Of a DNA stretch of 64,000 nt, positions 1 through 7,339 are shown piece by piece. Position 1 is the stretch's first letter. Every line of letters begins with the position of its first letter. Location of the stretch: positions 62,001-126,000 of the forward strand of contig NZ_CP064787.1 of the NCBI RefSeq assembly GCF_017094505.1, written 5' to 3'. The notes below the pieces were generated by a model. That model was given only the letters and a program-made list of their open reading frames with translations. It did no database searches and was not told where the DNA came from. Source of the DNA: Halapricum desulfuricans (lineage in GTDB: Archaea > Halobacteriota > Halobacteria > Halobacteriales > Haloarculaceae). Both the position numbers and the translations under genes were made by a program.

Positions 1-77
1 TCGAACTCCGCGGCCTGTCCGATCTGGATCGGGCCGCTCCCGATCAGCAGGATCGTCGGTCTCTCGTCGTCTGTCAT
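1..77 (-). CDS. carB: Carbamoyl-phosphate synthase large subunit, N-terminal fragment (runs off window start)
   Basis: Only the first 25 codons are in the window; the rest lies to the left. The ATG is at 77 on the minus strand. The protein begins MTDDERPTILLIGSGPIQIG, and the GSGPIxIGQAxEF signature is the start of the first ATP-grasp half of CarB. CarB makes carbamoyl phosphate from bicarbonate, glutamine-derived ammonia and two ATP for pyrimidine and arginine synthesis. An AT-rich stretch near 103-112 sits about 28 bases upstream of the ATG, a position suited to a leaderless archaeal promoter. Identification rests on the N-terminal motif only. Confidence 0.88.
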   Translation of the reverse strand, partial: MTDDERPTILLIGSGPIQIGQAAEF

Positions 78-234
78 TGTCCCACCGGAGTCCGTACATC
101 GTAATAAGCCCGGCGAAAGATTACGAACCTCGAAACCGATTTTCGGAAATCGTAACGCAGCGATCGTCGTTCGCTTTCGGCTCTCTCTCTCCGCCCGACT
201 CGCGTGACCTATCGCTGGCAGTCGATTCGGACTC

Positions 235-314
235 TTGCTGGTGGCTATACGTTCGTCAAGATATCTGGCACGACGCCGTGCCAGATCATTTCGAAATGTT
301 ATAGCCACCAGTAT
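235..314. repeat. 80-bp double-palindrome element, copy A
   Basis: Outer arms CTGGTGGCTAT (238-248) and ATAGCCACCAG (301-311) are perfect inverted repeats. The centre is a second perfect stem, ATCTGGCACG (263-272) and CGTGCCAGAT (277-286), around a 4-base loop. The left outer edge is slightly decayed relative to copies B and D. Copy B begins two bases after this one. Related copies are at 7179-7256 and 50162-50241. No ORF is encoded. The architecture resembles a small non-autonomous palindromic element; the family name is not known to me. Confidence 0.85.
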
Positions 315-315
315 C

Positions 316-395
316 ATACTGGTGGCGATACGTTCGTCAAGATATTCGACACCCCGTCGTGCCGAATCGTTGTGAAATGTCATCGCCACCAGTAT
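316..395. repeat. 80-bp double-palindrome element, copy B
   Basis: Perfect 14-bp terminal inverted repeats ATACTGGTGGCGAT (316-329) and ATCGCCACCAGTAT (382-395) enclose an imperfect central stem (344-352 with 361-368). It has the same orientation as copy A and is separated from it by one base. Arm differences between A and B (GCTAT versus GCGAT) are matched on both arms, so the changes are compensatory and suggest selection on the folded form. Confidence 0.85.
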
Positions 396-464
396 CACCC
401 CCTCCAACCGGCGGGACTGTTATCGCCCGGACGGACCCGCGAACGGTGGCTTACAGCGGTAGCG

Positions 465-512
465 AGGCGAAAGCCCATCGGCTTTAGCCGTGTGGAGGAT
501 GTTAGTTCACAC
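465..512 (+). mobile_element. Right-end-like remnant of an IS200/IS605-type element
   Basis: The hairpin AAAGCC-catc-GGCTTT (470-485) is followed by a GGAGGATGTTAGTTCAC-like tract. Hairpin-plus-GGAGGA-type ends are familiar at the right ends of haloarchaeal TnpB-carrying IS200/IS605 elements. A similar tract occurs in inverse orientation at 28530-28562. No transposase or tnpB reading frame is present, so this is at most a solo end. The coding fragment that follows looks truncated exactly here. The assignment rests on remembered family features, not on a search. Confidence 0.45.
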
Positions 513-939
513 TACGGGGGGAAGATCTCTCTGGAAAGTCGATCTGAACAGCGATGGGAGTGTCACCGTGGACGGTGGTGTCGTGGTCGTCGACAGTAAC
601 GTTCGAACGCTGTCGGTCGGGGACAACACGTTCGGCGACATCGCTGCCGACGAAGACGGTGTGCTGTACTTCAGCGTGAACGGCGCGTTCTTCAAGATCG
701 GCCTCGACGACGCCAGCAACGACGAGATCATCGTGCAATCCAGCGACCGGGACGCCTACGCGGTCCTCAGCCAACTCGCGTTCGACGACACCGACACGCT
801 CTGGGCGCACGACGCCGGTGACGGCGAGTGGCGGACTGTCGACCTGACGGACGGGAGTCTGAGCGACGCGGTCGCGACAACCAAGACCTACACTGACCTC
901 GCAACGTGTGGGACGTACGAACTGGACTGTCCGGAATAA
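490..939 (+). pseudogene. C-terminal fragment of a beta-propeller-like protein, 5' end lost
   Basis: The open frame reads as a haloarchaeal protein from about codon 9 (GGRSLWKVDLNSDG) to DCPE-stop. It contains two repeats of a pattern such as DIAADEDGVLYFSV and QLAFDDTDTLWAHD, like blades of a propeller. The first codons fall inside the IS-like end at 465-512, and there is no signal peptide or credible start. I read it as the tail of a longer, probably exported gene cut by a mobile element. It could instead be a small expressed protein using the codon at 490. Its function is unknown. Confidence 0.5.
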
Positions 940-985
940 TCGGTCGGGCAGTCGTTTCTATTCGACTTTCGGTTCGACTCGCATA

Positions 986-1010
986 CAACACGGCAAGTAC
1001 GACCGTGTTG
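986..1010. terminator. Hairpin between convergent 3' ends
   Basis: CAACACGG (986-993) and CCGTGTTG (1003-1010) form a perfect 8-bp stem with a 9-base loop. It sits between the fragment ending at 939 and the end of pcna at 1053. No long T tract follows, so a termination role is only suggested by position. Confidence 0.35.
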
Positions 1011-1052
1011 TCTGCTAAGTGGTGTTTAAGCCGACAGCTACAGAGCGTGGAC

Positions 1053-1796
1053 CTAGTCGCTCTGGACTCGCGGGGCGAGCATGTAGGTGACCTGGCCCTG
1101 TCCTTCGGCGATCTCGAAGTGCAGCTTCACGGGGAACTCCTCGCCCAGGTCGACCGTGACCTCGGCGTCTTTCGGGATCGCCTTGTTCATGTCCTTGAGA
1201 TAGTCCAGCGAGAACAGCGAACTGGCCGGCCCCGCCGTGAGATCGATCAGGTCCTCGGCGGTGAGCTCGAGGTGTACGTCGTCGGTGTCGCCCTCCGCGT
1301 CGACGTAGAACAGCTCCTCGGTCTCGTCGACGCCGAGTTCGATGTGATCCGAAACCATGTCCGAAGCCTTGACGGCACGGTCGATGTCCCGGCCTTCGAG
1401 CACGATCTCGGCGGGGAGGTCGAGGTCCGGCAGGTCGGGCTCCTGGCGGATCGAGTCGGGGTTAATCAGCGCGAGCGTGTACTCCAGCCCGTCGATGGCG
1501 ATGTGGAGCTTGCGGGTCTCCTCGTCGAGTTCGAGGTGGATCAGCTGATCGGAATCGGCCATCCCCGCGATGTCTTCGAGTCGCGAGAGGTTGACGCCGA
1601 TGAGCCCGCCGTCGGTCTCGTAGGATTCGAACGCCGCGGCACTCAGCGAGAGGTCGACCATCCCGACGTTGGCGGGATCGACCGCCCGGATCTCCAGCCC
1701 GTCGTCCTCGAGGTGGATCTTGCACTCCTCGACCAGCACGCTGACCGAGTCGAGCGTCGACTGCAGCGTGTCGGCGCTAACGATCGCGTTGAACAT
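1053..1796 (-). CDS. pcn: DNA polymerase sliding clamp (PCNA)
   Basis: This 247-aa protein is the usual length for archaeal PCNA. It starts [12 protein letters not shown] and has the two-domain clamp fold pattern, with acidic beta strands such as [16 protein letters not shown] near residues 35-50 and the C-terminal strand VTYMLAPRV. As a homotrimeric ring it tethers DNA polymerases, FEN1, ligase and RFC to DNA. The start at 1796 is chosen because homologues begin MF(K/N)AIV and because a TTTTTAAT-like TATA box lies about 30 bases upstream. The frame stays open further upstream, but that part has no family resemblance. The gene stands alone. Confidence 0.95.
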   Translation of the reverse strand: MFNAIVSADTLQSTLDSVSVLVEECKIHLEDDGLEIRAVDPANVGMVDLSLSAAAFESYETDGGLIGVNLSRLEDIAGMADSDQLIHLELDEETRKLHIAIDGLEYTLALINPDSIRQEPDLPDLDLPAEIVLEGRDIDRAVKASDMVSDHIELGVDETEELFYVDAEGDTDDVHLELTAEDLIDLTAGPASSLFSLDYLKDMNKAIPKDAEVTVDLGEEFPVKLHFEIAEGQGQVTYMLAPRVQSD

Positions 1797-1820
1797 CTTG
1801 ACCCTCGCTACGCCCCCATT

Positions 1821-1830
1821 CATTAAAAAG
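1821..1830 (-). promoter_or_regulatory. TATA box of pcna
   Basis: On the minus strand CTTTTTAATG is centred about 30 bases before the pcna ATG at 1796. This is the spacing expected for a leaderless or nearly leaderless archaeal transcript. Confidence 0.6.
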
Positions 1831-1961
1831 TCCCTCATTACACGACCGCTTCTTCCCGCGTCGGGTCGCTCTCCTCGTGCGCCTGTTTCGTACTGACCTG
1901 CTTCGGGCGGTCGGGCCAGCAGATCGGTACAATAATCCGTCTGAAACGTGAGAGGCGAGAC

Positions 1962-2183
1962 ATGAGCACGGACGGACGATTCGACGACGCACTCGCGGTG
2001 TCGGACAGGCTCGAACTGTTCGGCACACTCGTGGGCGCGCTGCTCGTGTTGATCGGCCTGGGGACCGTCGCCGGGATGCCCTGGCAGACCAACGGCAGCA
2101 CCGCGGTCTCGGTGTTGCAACTGCTGGGCGTGCTGGCGACGATCGCCGCTGGGACCGGACTGGTCTGGCTGGTCCGGCAGTGA
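1962..2183 (+). CDS. Small two-helix membrane protein
   Basis: This 73-aa protein has a short acidic N-terminus ([15 protein letters not shown]) and two hydrophobic segments, roughly residues 20-40 and 48-70, joined by a short loop. It ends in WLVRQ. It starts 165 bases from pcna and is divergent from it. No catalytic motif is visible. I do not recognise a function; small double-spanning proteins of this form are common in haloarchaea. Confidence 0.7.
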   Translation: MSTDGRFDDALAVSDRLELFGTLVGALLVLIGLGTVAGMPWQTNGSTAVSVLQLLGVLATIAAGTGLVWLVRQ

Positions 2184-2201
2184 CGAGACGGCGTCTGGCG
2201 G

Positions 2202-3275
2202 TCAGTCCTTGTTCGGCAGATACGACAGTCCGAGCAACAGCACTGCCGCGACGGAACTCAGGATGACCACGCCCCACAGCCCGGCCTTTCGCTCTTGGTA
2301 GTTGTCGATCTCCGTTTGGGTGTCGCGGTAGGACTCGCGGGTCTCGGTGGTGTTCGGGGCGAACTGGACAGTCCCCGAATCGGGGATGTGGACGAAGTAC
2401 GACCGGCCGTCGAGGTTCACTGATTGGCCTTCCGACAGCCCCACGCCGATCGTTCCGGGACCGGTCCAGTTCAGCGGGAGCGTCGAGCGGGTGACGTTCC
2501 CGACCGTCGTCTCGTTGCCCTCGTAGGTGAGCGTCTCGCCCTCGGCGAGCGTTCTGGTCTCGGGTTCGGGCAGGTACGCCGCGAGCGGCTGCTGGGTGCC
2601 GTTGCGGTACTGGACGTATTCGGTCCCGTCGGGGGCGGTCCCCAGCGAGTCCTCGACGGCGTCGTCGGTCACCAGCAGGCGAGTGACGTTCTGCTGCTGG
2701 ATCAGCGACGCCGTCGCCGGGTCGGTCTCGTTGGGAATCGCGACGAGATACGCCGAGCCCCACGACACGGTGGCCGCTGTCGAGGTGATCTCGGTTACCG
2801 TCCCGTCGGGGGCGTACTGGCCGTCAGACTCGAGGGTGAGGGTCTCGCCGCGCTCGAAGGTCGCGTTGATCGAACTGTTCTCGACCGCTTCGAGCCGAAG
2901 CGTCGGGGGGTCGGCCGAGGCGTTCAACAGCACCCGGTGATCGCGCTCCCCGAACGTGACCGTCGAACCGTTCGGAACCGTCACCCGGTCGACGCGCTGG
3001 CCGTCCCAGGAGACGGTCTGCCAGGACACCGTCGAGTTGTTCTGCAGCGTCGCCGTGTACGTCGCGTCCGGATCCGTCCAGGTCAGCTCGCCGGAACTGT
3101 CCCCGACAGACGCGACCGTGTAGGTTCGGTCCCCGACGGTGAGTGTCTCCCCCTCTGCGTAGGTCTCGCCGGAGAGGTCGACCTGCGGTCGCTCTGCCAT
3201 CCCGACGTATGCGTACGCGCCCGCACTGACGACTGCGAAGAGGACGAAATAGACTGCCGCGGCACGTCGTTGCAT
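2202..3275 (-). CDS. Membrane-anchored extracytoplasmic beta-rich protein
   Basis: The 357-aa protein has an N-terminal hydrophobic segment (residues 6-25, VYFVLFAVVSAGAYAYVG) and a C-terminal membrane helix (about 330-352) followed by a short charged tail. The region between is acidic, rich in Thr, Gly and Asn, and has repeated units such as GETLTVGDRTYTVASVG, GETLTLESDGQYAPDG and GETLTYEGNETTVGN, which look like about four related beta modules. It is probably displayed outside the membrane. The neighbours are unrelated and the function is unknown. Confidence 0.75.
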   Translation of the reverse strand: MQRRAAAVYFVLFAVVSAGAYAYVGMAERPQVDLSGETYAEGETLTVGDRTYTVASVGDSSGELTWTDPDATYTATLQNNSTVSWQTVSWDGQRVDRVTVPNGSTVTFGERDHRVLLNASADPPTLRLEAVENSSINATFERGETLTLESDGQYAPDGTVTEITSTAATVSWGSAYLVAIPNETDPATASLIQQQNVTRLLVTDDAVEDSLGTAPDGTEYVQYRNGTQQPLAAYLPEPETRTLAEGETLTYEGNETTVGNVTRSTLPLNWTGPGTIGVGLSEGQSVNLDGRSYFVHIPDSGTVQFAPNTTETRESYRDTQTEIDNYQERKAGLWGVVILSSVAAVLLLGLSYLPNKD

Positions 3276-3350
3276 ACCGTGTCGATGGGATTGCCCGACG
3301 TATAATCGTTGCCGTTCTTCCGATCCGCGAATCTGGCGAAAACGCCCGTC

Positions 3351-4310
3351 TCAGGCGTTATCGGCAATTATTTCCGCTACGTCATCTTCCGATGGCAACC
3401 CGTCCATCGCGCCGGTCGCGGTGGTCGCAAGCGCCCCCACCGCGCTCGCGTAACGGACGGTCTCGGAAAGCGAGCGCTCGCCCAGCAGTCCGGCGATCGT
3501 GCCGGCGACGAACGCGTCCCCGGCACCGGTCGTCTCGACGACGTCGACCTCGAAGCCGCCAAAGGCCGTCTCAGCCGGGCCCCAGGGAGCCGCTTCGGAC
3601 GCGCGGGCCATCGCGCCCTCGCTCCCGCGGGTGAGCAGCACGGTATGGGGCCCGCGCTGGAGGAGGTCCGCCGCGAGCGCGTCCTCGTCGGCCGCATCGA
3701 CCAGCACCGACAGGTCGTCCCGGTCGGTCTTGACCACGTCGGCGAGTTCGAGCGCGCGCTCGAGCGTCTCGACGAGCACCGACTCTTCGGGCCAGAGGTC
3801 CGCCCGCGTGTTCGGATCGAACGAGACGGTACAGCCCCGGTCGCTCGCGCGCTCCATCAGCTCCAGCGTCGCCGACCGCGACGGCTCGGTGTGCAGCGTG
3901 ACGCCGCCGACGTGGACCCACTCGACGCGATCCAGCGTCTCGGCCGGGACCGCCCCCGGCTGCATCGCGAATGTCGCCGTCTCGTCGGCGAAGAAGGTGA
4001 ACGACTGGTCGCCGTCCTCGTCCTCGCCGACGAGGGTGTGGGCCGTCTTCCGCTCCGGATCGCGTTCGAGCAACTCCTCGCGGACGCCGTTGTCGGTCAG
4101 CACGTCGGCGAGGTGATCGCCGAAGGGGTCGTCGCCGAGTCGTGCCCACAGAAGCGGCGGATGGCCGAGCCGGGCCAGCGCGACCGCGACGTTCGTCGGT
4201 GCGCCGCCCGCCCGGCGCGTGAGCGTCTCCGCGTCGGCGATCGGCCCCGGAGTCGCCGGAAACAGATCGATCAACGCCTCTCCCGCGACGAGTACCTGTG
4301 AATCGTCCAT
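3351..4310 (-). CDS. PfkB-family sugar kinase (fructokinase-like)
   Basis: This 319-aa PfkB (ribokinase-family) kinase has the N-terminal signature GEALIDLFP and RAGGAPTNVAVALARLG, and the C-terminal catalytic motif TTGAGDAFVAG near residues 258-268, where Asp is the catalytic base. The family phosphorylates a hydroxyl of a sugar or nucleoside with ATP. The spacing of the GG..N.A motif is fructokinase-like, but the substrate is not established. The start at 4310 is the ATG just before the conserved VLVAGEALIDL. A separate PfkB paralogue is at 30545. Confidence 0.88.
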   Translation of the reverse strand: MDDSQVLVAGEALIDLFPATPGPIADAETLTRRAGGAPTNVAVALARLGHPPLLWARLGDDPFGDHLADVLTDNGVREELLERDPERKTAHTLVGEDEDGDQSFTFFADETATFAMQPGAVPAETLDRVEWVHVGGVTLHTEPSRSATLELMERASDRGCTVSFDPNTRADLWPEESVLVETLERALELADVVKTDRDDLSVLVDAADEDALAADLLQRGPHTVLLTRGSEGAMARASEAAPWGPAETAFGGFEVDVVETTGAGDAFVAGTIAGLLGERSLSETVRYASAVGALATTATGAMDGLPSEDDVAEIIADNA

Positions 4311-4382
4311 ATCGGAGTGTACGTGCGATTGTCCAATAGTATTGCTATCGAACGACCGTCGCGGTCGGGGGCGAAGTCGAGA

Positions 4383-4408
4383 CGAATACGTTCGCACGAA
4401 GGTATTCG
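4383..4408 (+). promoter_or_regulatory. Two tandem CGAA-N4-TTCG inverted repeats
   Basis: CGAATACGTTCG (4383-4394) and CGAAGGTATTCG (4397-4408) lie 14 bases apart, about one and a half helical turns. The second ends 39 bases before the ATG at 4447. Single copies sit upstream of 4935, 9089, 9234 and 12234. The motif resembles the inverted repeat reported for the haloarchaeal denitrification activator NarO; the exact published consensus should be checked. Confidence 0.6.
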
Positions 4409-4446
4409 TCGATGGCGAAGGTATCCAAGAACCGACGACGATCGCC

Positions 4447-4857
4447 ATGGAAACTGTCACTGTCACGCGGCCGATCGAGGCCTCGTCGGACGAGATCCGG
4501 GACGCGCTCGACGACCTCGAGCCGTTCATGCGGGCGTCGGGGTTCGACGAGGTCGAGATCGACGGCGACCGACTGGAGATCTCGAAGGCGCTGGGGCTGT
4601 TGCGGATATCGCTGACGCTGCGGGTCTCCGAGGACGAGCAGGCGGCGCTGGCGTACGAGCAGATCGACGGGGTCTTCGACTCGATGACGACGGCGTACGA
4701 ACTCACGGAGCGGGACGGGACGACTGCGGTGACCGCCCGCACGGAGTTCGCGCTCGACGCGCCCGGCGGGTCGATTCTCGACGCGACCGTAGTGCAGCGC
4801 CAGCGCCGCAAAGAGCTCGAAGCGCAACTGGACTACCTCGAAGACCGCGTCGAGTGA
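4447..4857 (+). CDS. SRPBCC/CoxG-like protein
   Basis: This 136-aa acidic cytosolic protein starts METVTVTRPIEAS and shows the strand-helix-strand pattern of the SRPBCC (START-like) fold, ending in a long helix (VVQRQRRKELEAQLDYLED) that would close a ligand cavity. CoxG-like members bind small hydrophobic ligands or act as assembly factors. Two CGAA-N4-TTCG sites directly upstream tie its expression to the cluster at 8.8-12.2 kb. The ligand is unknown. Confidence 0.75.
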   Translation: METVTVTRPIEASSDEIRDALDDLEPFMRASGFDEVEIDGDRLEISKALGLLRISLTLRVSEDEQAALAYEQIDGVFDSMTTAYELTERDGTTAVTARTEFALDAPGGSILDATVVQRQRRKELEAQLDYLEDRVE

Positions 4858-4884
4858 TCGACCGCACAGCAGAACGCGACAAGA

Positions 4885-4896
4885 CGAACATGTTCG
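4885..4896 (+). promoter_or_regulatory. CGAA-N4-TTCG inverted repeat
   Basis: CGAACATGTTCG ends 39 bases before the ATG at 4935, the same distance as for the sites ahead of 4447 and 9089. Confidence 0.6.
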
Positions 4897-4934
4897 CAAA
4901 AGCGTTGTTTCGGGACGGGCGTCCAGTGTCGGGC

Positions 4935-5288
4935 ATGAGCAGCGACGGCGCCGAACCGAGTACTGACCGAACGGGGTCCGCGAAGCTGGAACGGCCTGAC
5001 AGCGCCGACGACGACCACGCCGACGACCCCGTCGAAGACGCGCTCGACGCCGTCCGGCGACGCGGTCGGGCGGTCGAACGGCGGGAACTGGAGCGCGCGA
5101 CCGCCCGTCTGGACGCGATGGACGGTCTCACCGACGAACGCCGGCGGGTACTCGCCGAGACGGCGTCGGCGATCGCTACGGGCGTTCTCGCTGCGCCGCT
5201 CGCGTCGCTCTCCAGGGTCGACGGGCTGGACGACGGCGAACTCGAACGGGTCGAATCACTGTTGACGCCGGAAAAGCCGTTGGAGTGA
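4935..5288 (+). CDS. Stand-alone glutamyl-tRNA reductase dimerisation-domain-like protein
   Basis: This 117-aa protein has a low-complexity acidic N-terminus (residues 1-40) followed by helices reading AVRRRGRAVERRELERATAR, then LTDERRRVLAETASAIATGV and LAAPLASLSRVDG. This pattern matches the C-terminal dimerisation helices of glutamyl-tRNA reductase (HemA), which start 5-aminolevulinate and heme synthesis. The catalytic and NADPH domains are absent. It may modulate HemA or another heme enzyme. A CGAA-N4-TTCG site precedes it, in line with a heme or anaerobic role. The homology call is by eye. Confidence 0.6.
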   Translation: MSSDGAEPSTDRTGSAKLERPDSADDDHADDPVEDALDAVRRRGRAVERRELERATARLDAMDGLTDERRRVLAETASAIATGVLAAPLASLSRVDGLDDGELERVESLLTPEKPLE

Positions 5289-5298
5289 AACTGAGGTC

Positions 5299-5335
5299 GG
5301 TGCTGTCGCCCGCCGGCTTTTCCCTCGGCAGCACC
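5299..5335. terminator. Hairpin in the gap after the 5288 stop
   Basis: GGTGCTG (5299-5305) and CAGCACC (5329-5335) pair across a 23-base loop containing CTTTTCCC. It lies between two genes on the same strand. It could end the upstream transcript, but the evidence is weak. Confidence 0.25.
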
Positions 5336-5346
5336 AAGGCTCGTCC

Positions 5347-6021
5347 ATGGCAGACGTTGACTCGGTCCTCTTCGACCTCGACGGGACGCTCTGTCGCCGC
5401 ACGCAGGACATGCAGGCGGTCTACGAGCGGGCGTTCGAGCGGGCCGGTGAGACGCCGTTCGGCGACCCGCCGGCCCTCTGGGAGGCGCTGGACGGGCCGC
5501 CCGATCACGGCGACACGGTCGGATACTTCGGCGCGGGGCTCGCCCGGGTCGCCGCCCAGCACGGTCGATCCAGTGTCGACACGCTCGCGGTCGCCCGCGC
5601 GCTGGTCTCGGAGATCGACGACAGCGCGGTAACCCACCTCCCGGGGGCGGAGACCGCGCTGGAGAGCGCGGCGGCGGTCGGCCCGATCGGCGTCGTCACC
5701 AACGGGCCGAGAGACCGCCAGCGGACGAAACTCGACGCGCTCGGCGTCACGGGTCGCTTCGACGTGGTCGTCTACGGGGCCGAGCTGCCCCGGTCGAAGC
5801 CACACACCGCCCCGTTCGATCGCGCCCTCGAGGAGCTCGATGTCGCCCGAGAGCGGACGCTGTACGTCGGGAACTCGCTGGCCTACGACGTCGCCGGCGC
5901 GCACAACGCCGGGCTGTCGGTGGCGTGGTTGCGAGCGGACGAAGGGGCCGGGGCGTACGAACCGGAGTACGTGATCGACTCGCTGGTCGAACTGCCGGCG
6001 ATACTGCGGGAGGACGGATGA
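5347..6021 (+). CDS. HAD-superfamily phosphatase
   Basis: This 224-aa protein has all HAD motifs: motif I FDLDGT (residues 9-14, nucleophile and general acid Asp), motif II VVTNGP (about 118-123), the motif III Lys in RSKPHT (about 148-152) and motif IV VGNSLAYDVAGAHNAG. The helical cap lies between motifs I and II, typical of phosphoglycolate phosphatase-like or pyrimidine 5'-nucleotidase-like members. It hydrolyses a phosphate ester; the substrate is unknown. The stop codon overlaps the next gene's start (ATGA), so the two are probably cotranscribed. Confidence 0.88.
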   Translation: MADVDSVLFDLDGTLCRRTQDMQAVYERAFERAGETPFGDPPALWEALDGPPDHGDTVGYFGAGLARVAAQHGRSSVDTLAVARALVSEIDDSAVTHLPGAETALESAAAVGPIGVVTNGPRDRQRTKLDALGVTGRFDVVVYGAELPRSKPHTAPFDRALEELDVARERTLYVGNSLAYDVAGAHNAGLSVAWLRADEGAGAYEPEYVIDSLVELPAILREDG

Positions 6022-6980
6022 GTCGGCTGGCTGGCGCGTTCGACGGCGAGTCGGCGCATGCCGCGGCTGCGGCCGCGCTCGAGACGATCGACGACGCCGC
6101 GGTCGCGGTCGAGCCGATCGATCGCGGGCGTCGAAAGCAGACGGCGCTCGCTCGGTTCGCGAACCGGGGACCGGTCGTCGTGCAGGTCTGTGCCGAGCGG
6201 ACCTGGCTTCGTACCGAGGCGGCGCTGTTGGGCGCGGTGCGCCGGCGAACGTTCGTCCCGGTGCCGCCGGTGCTCGCCGCGGGGGCGCACGACGGCGTCG
6301 CGTACATGCTCACCGCCTACGTCGCCGGCGACGATCTCCACGAGGCGTTCGTCTCGATCGGGGAGGGGGCGCGACGGGACCTCGCGCGCTGGTTCGGGGC
6401 GGCGCTCGCCCGGCTCCACGAGGCGTTCCGGTTCGACGGGCACGGGCGACTGGGCCTCGCTGACGGGGCCCTCGCGTCGGACGGCCGGGACTGGGGGCCG
6501 TGGTTCCGGGAATACGGCCGGCGAGCGATCGACCGGCTCCCGTCGGCGTTCGACTCGCTCCGGGGTGATCTCCGAGCCGTCGTCGCGGCCGGGTCCGACG
6601 ACGAGCCCGACGCGCGACTGTTCCCGTGGGACTTCCGGCCGGGAAACGCGCTGGTCGCCGGCGACTCGGTCACGGCGGTCGTCGACTGGGAAGCGCCGCT
6701 CGCGGCCGCGCCTGCCCTCTCGGTCGCCAAATCCGAGTACCTCGTCGCGGACTGGTATATCGCCGATCCCGAACCGCTCCGGCAGGCATTCAGAGGGGGC
6801 TACGCCGACGTCAGGCCCTTTCCGGCGATCCGTCCCGCTCATCGGGTCGCCGCGATCGCCGAGAGCGCTGTCGATTCCGACGGCGAGGTGACCAATCCTC
6901 GATACCCACCGGTCGAAAAGAGCGAAGCTATTGCGTTCCATCGAGACGCGCTGACGGAGGCACTGGCCGAGACCCGATAG
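6018..6980 (+). CDS. Aminoglycoside phosphotransferase (APH) family kinase-like protein
   Basis: This 320-aa protein has the APH/choline-kinase fold. Phosphate-binding lobe residues are at 45-60, the hinge is MLTAYVAGDD, the catalytic loop is FPWDFRPGNALV (about 204-215) and the metal-binding segment is TAVVDWEAP. The usual HGD of the catalytic loop is replaced by PWDF; the Asp and the Asn are kept. Real substrates of archaeal members are mostly unknown, so antibiotic resistance should not be assumed. Translation is coupled to the HAD gene by a 4-base overlap. Confidence 0.8.
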   Translation: MSRLAGAFDGESAHAAAAAALETIDDAAVAVEPIDRGRRKQTALARFANRGPVVVQVCAERTWLRTEAALLGAVRRRTFVPVPPVLAAGAHDGVAYMLTAYVAGDDLHEAFVSIGEGARRDLARWFGAALARLHEAFRFDGHGRLGLADGALASDGRDWGPWFREYGRRAIDRLPSAFDSLRGDLRAVVAAGSDDEPDARLFPWDFRPGNALVAGDSVTAVVDWEAPLAAAPALSVAKSEYLVADWYIADPEPLRQAFRGGYADVRPFPAIRPAHRVAAIAESAVDSDGEVTNPRYPPVEKSEAIAFHRDALTEALAETR

Positions 6981-6996
6981 CGACGCGGGACGATCG

Positions 6997-7158
6997 GGCC
7001 GCTACGGCGAGCAGTTCCGGGTGGTCAACGACCGCGATCCGACGCCGATCCGACAGTCTCTCGCCGACCTCACCGGGGTCGAGCCGACCGCAGTTGACCC
7101 GCTCGGCGTGCGCCACAAGAGCCCGGACGCCTGGGAGCTGACGACGGTTCGCCCCTGA
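6997..7158 (+). pseudogene. C-terminal remnant of a DUF2249-like protein
   Basis: The frame encodes a coherent tail containing QFRVVNDRDPTPIRQSLAD and ending SPDAWELTTVRP-stop. The VNDRDPxP motif and the final WEL...VRP resemble the C-terminal half of DUF2249 domains, also seen in the intact gene at 8835-9089. No start codon or N-terminal half is present; the frame runs back into the APH gene in another phase. I read it as a decayed partial copy. Palindromic element C follows directly. Confidence 0.5.
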
Positions 7159-7178
7159 TTTGATCGCAGGCGCTTCGG

Positions 7179-7256
7179 TATTCATGCGGGATACCAATTC
7201 GAACTGATCTGGCACGACGGCGTGCCAGATGTCTCTACGAACGTATCGCCACCAGA
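7179..7256. repeat. Double-palindrome element, copy C (inverted, one arm decayed)
   Basis: The central stem ATCTGGCACG (7207-7216) and CGTGCCAGAT (7221-7230) is identical to copy A. The right arm ACGTATCGCCACCAG matches the reverse complement of copy B's left arm, so C is inverted relative to A and B. The left outer arm has lost the TGGTGGC core while the adjacent ATACCAATTCGAA tract remains. Confidence 0.75.
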
Positions 7257-7339
7257 TCACCGTGATTACCGCATGTCTGTTCCGGAGCGACCGCACGAAG
7301 TAGTTCGGTCGTGACGGTAACTTGTCACAGTAATAACTA

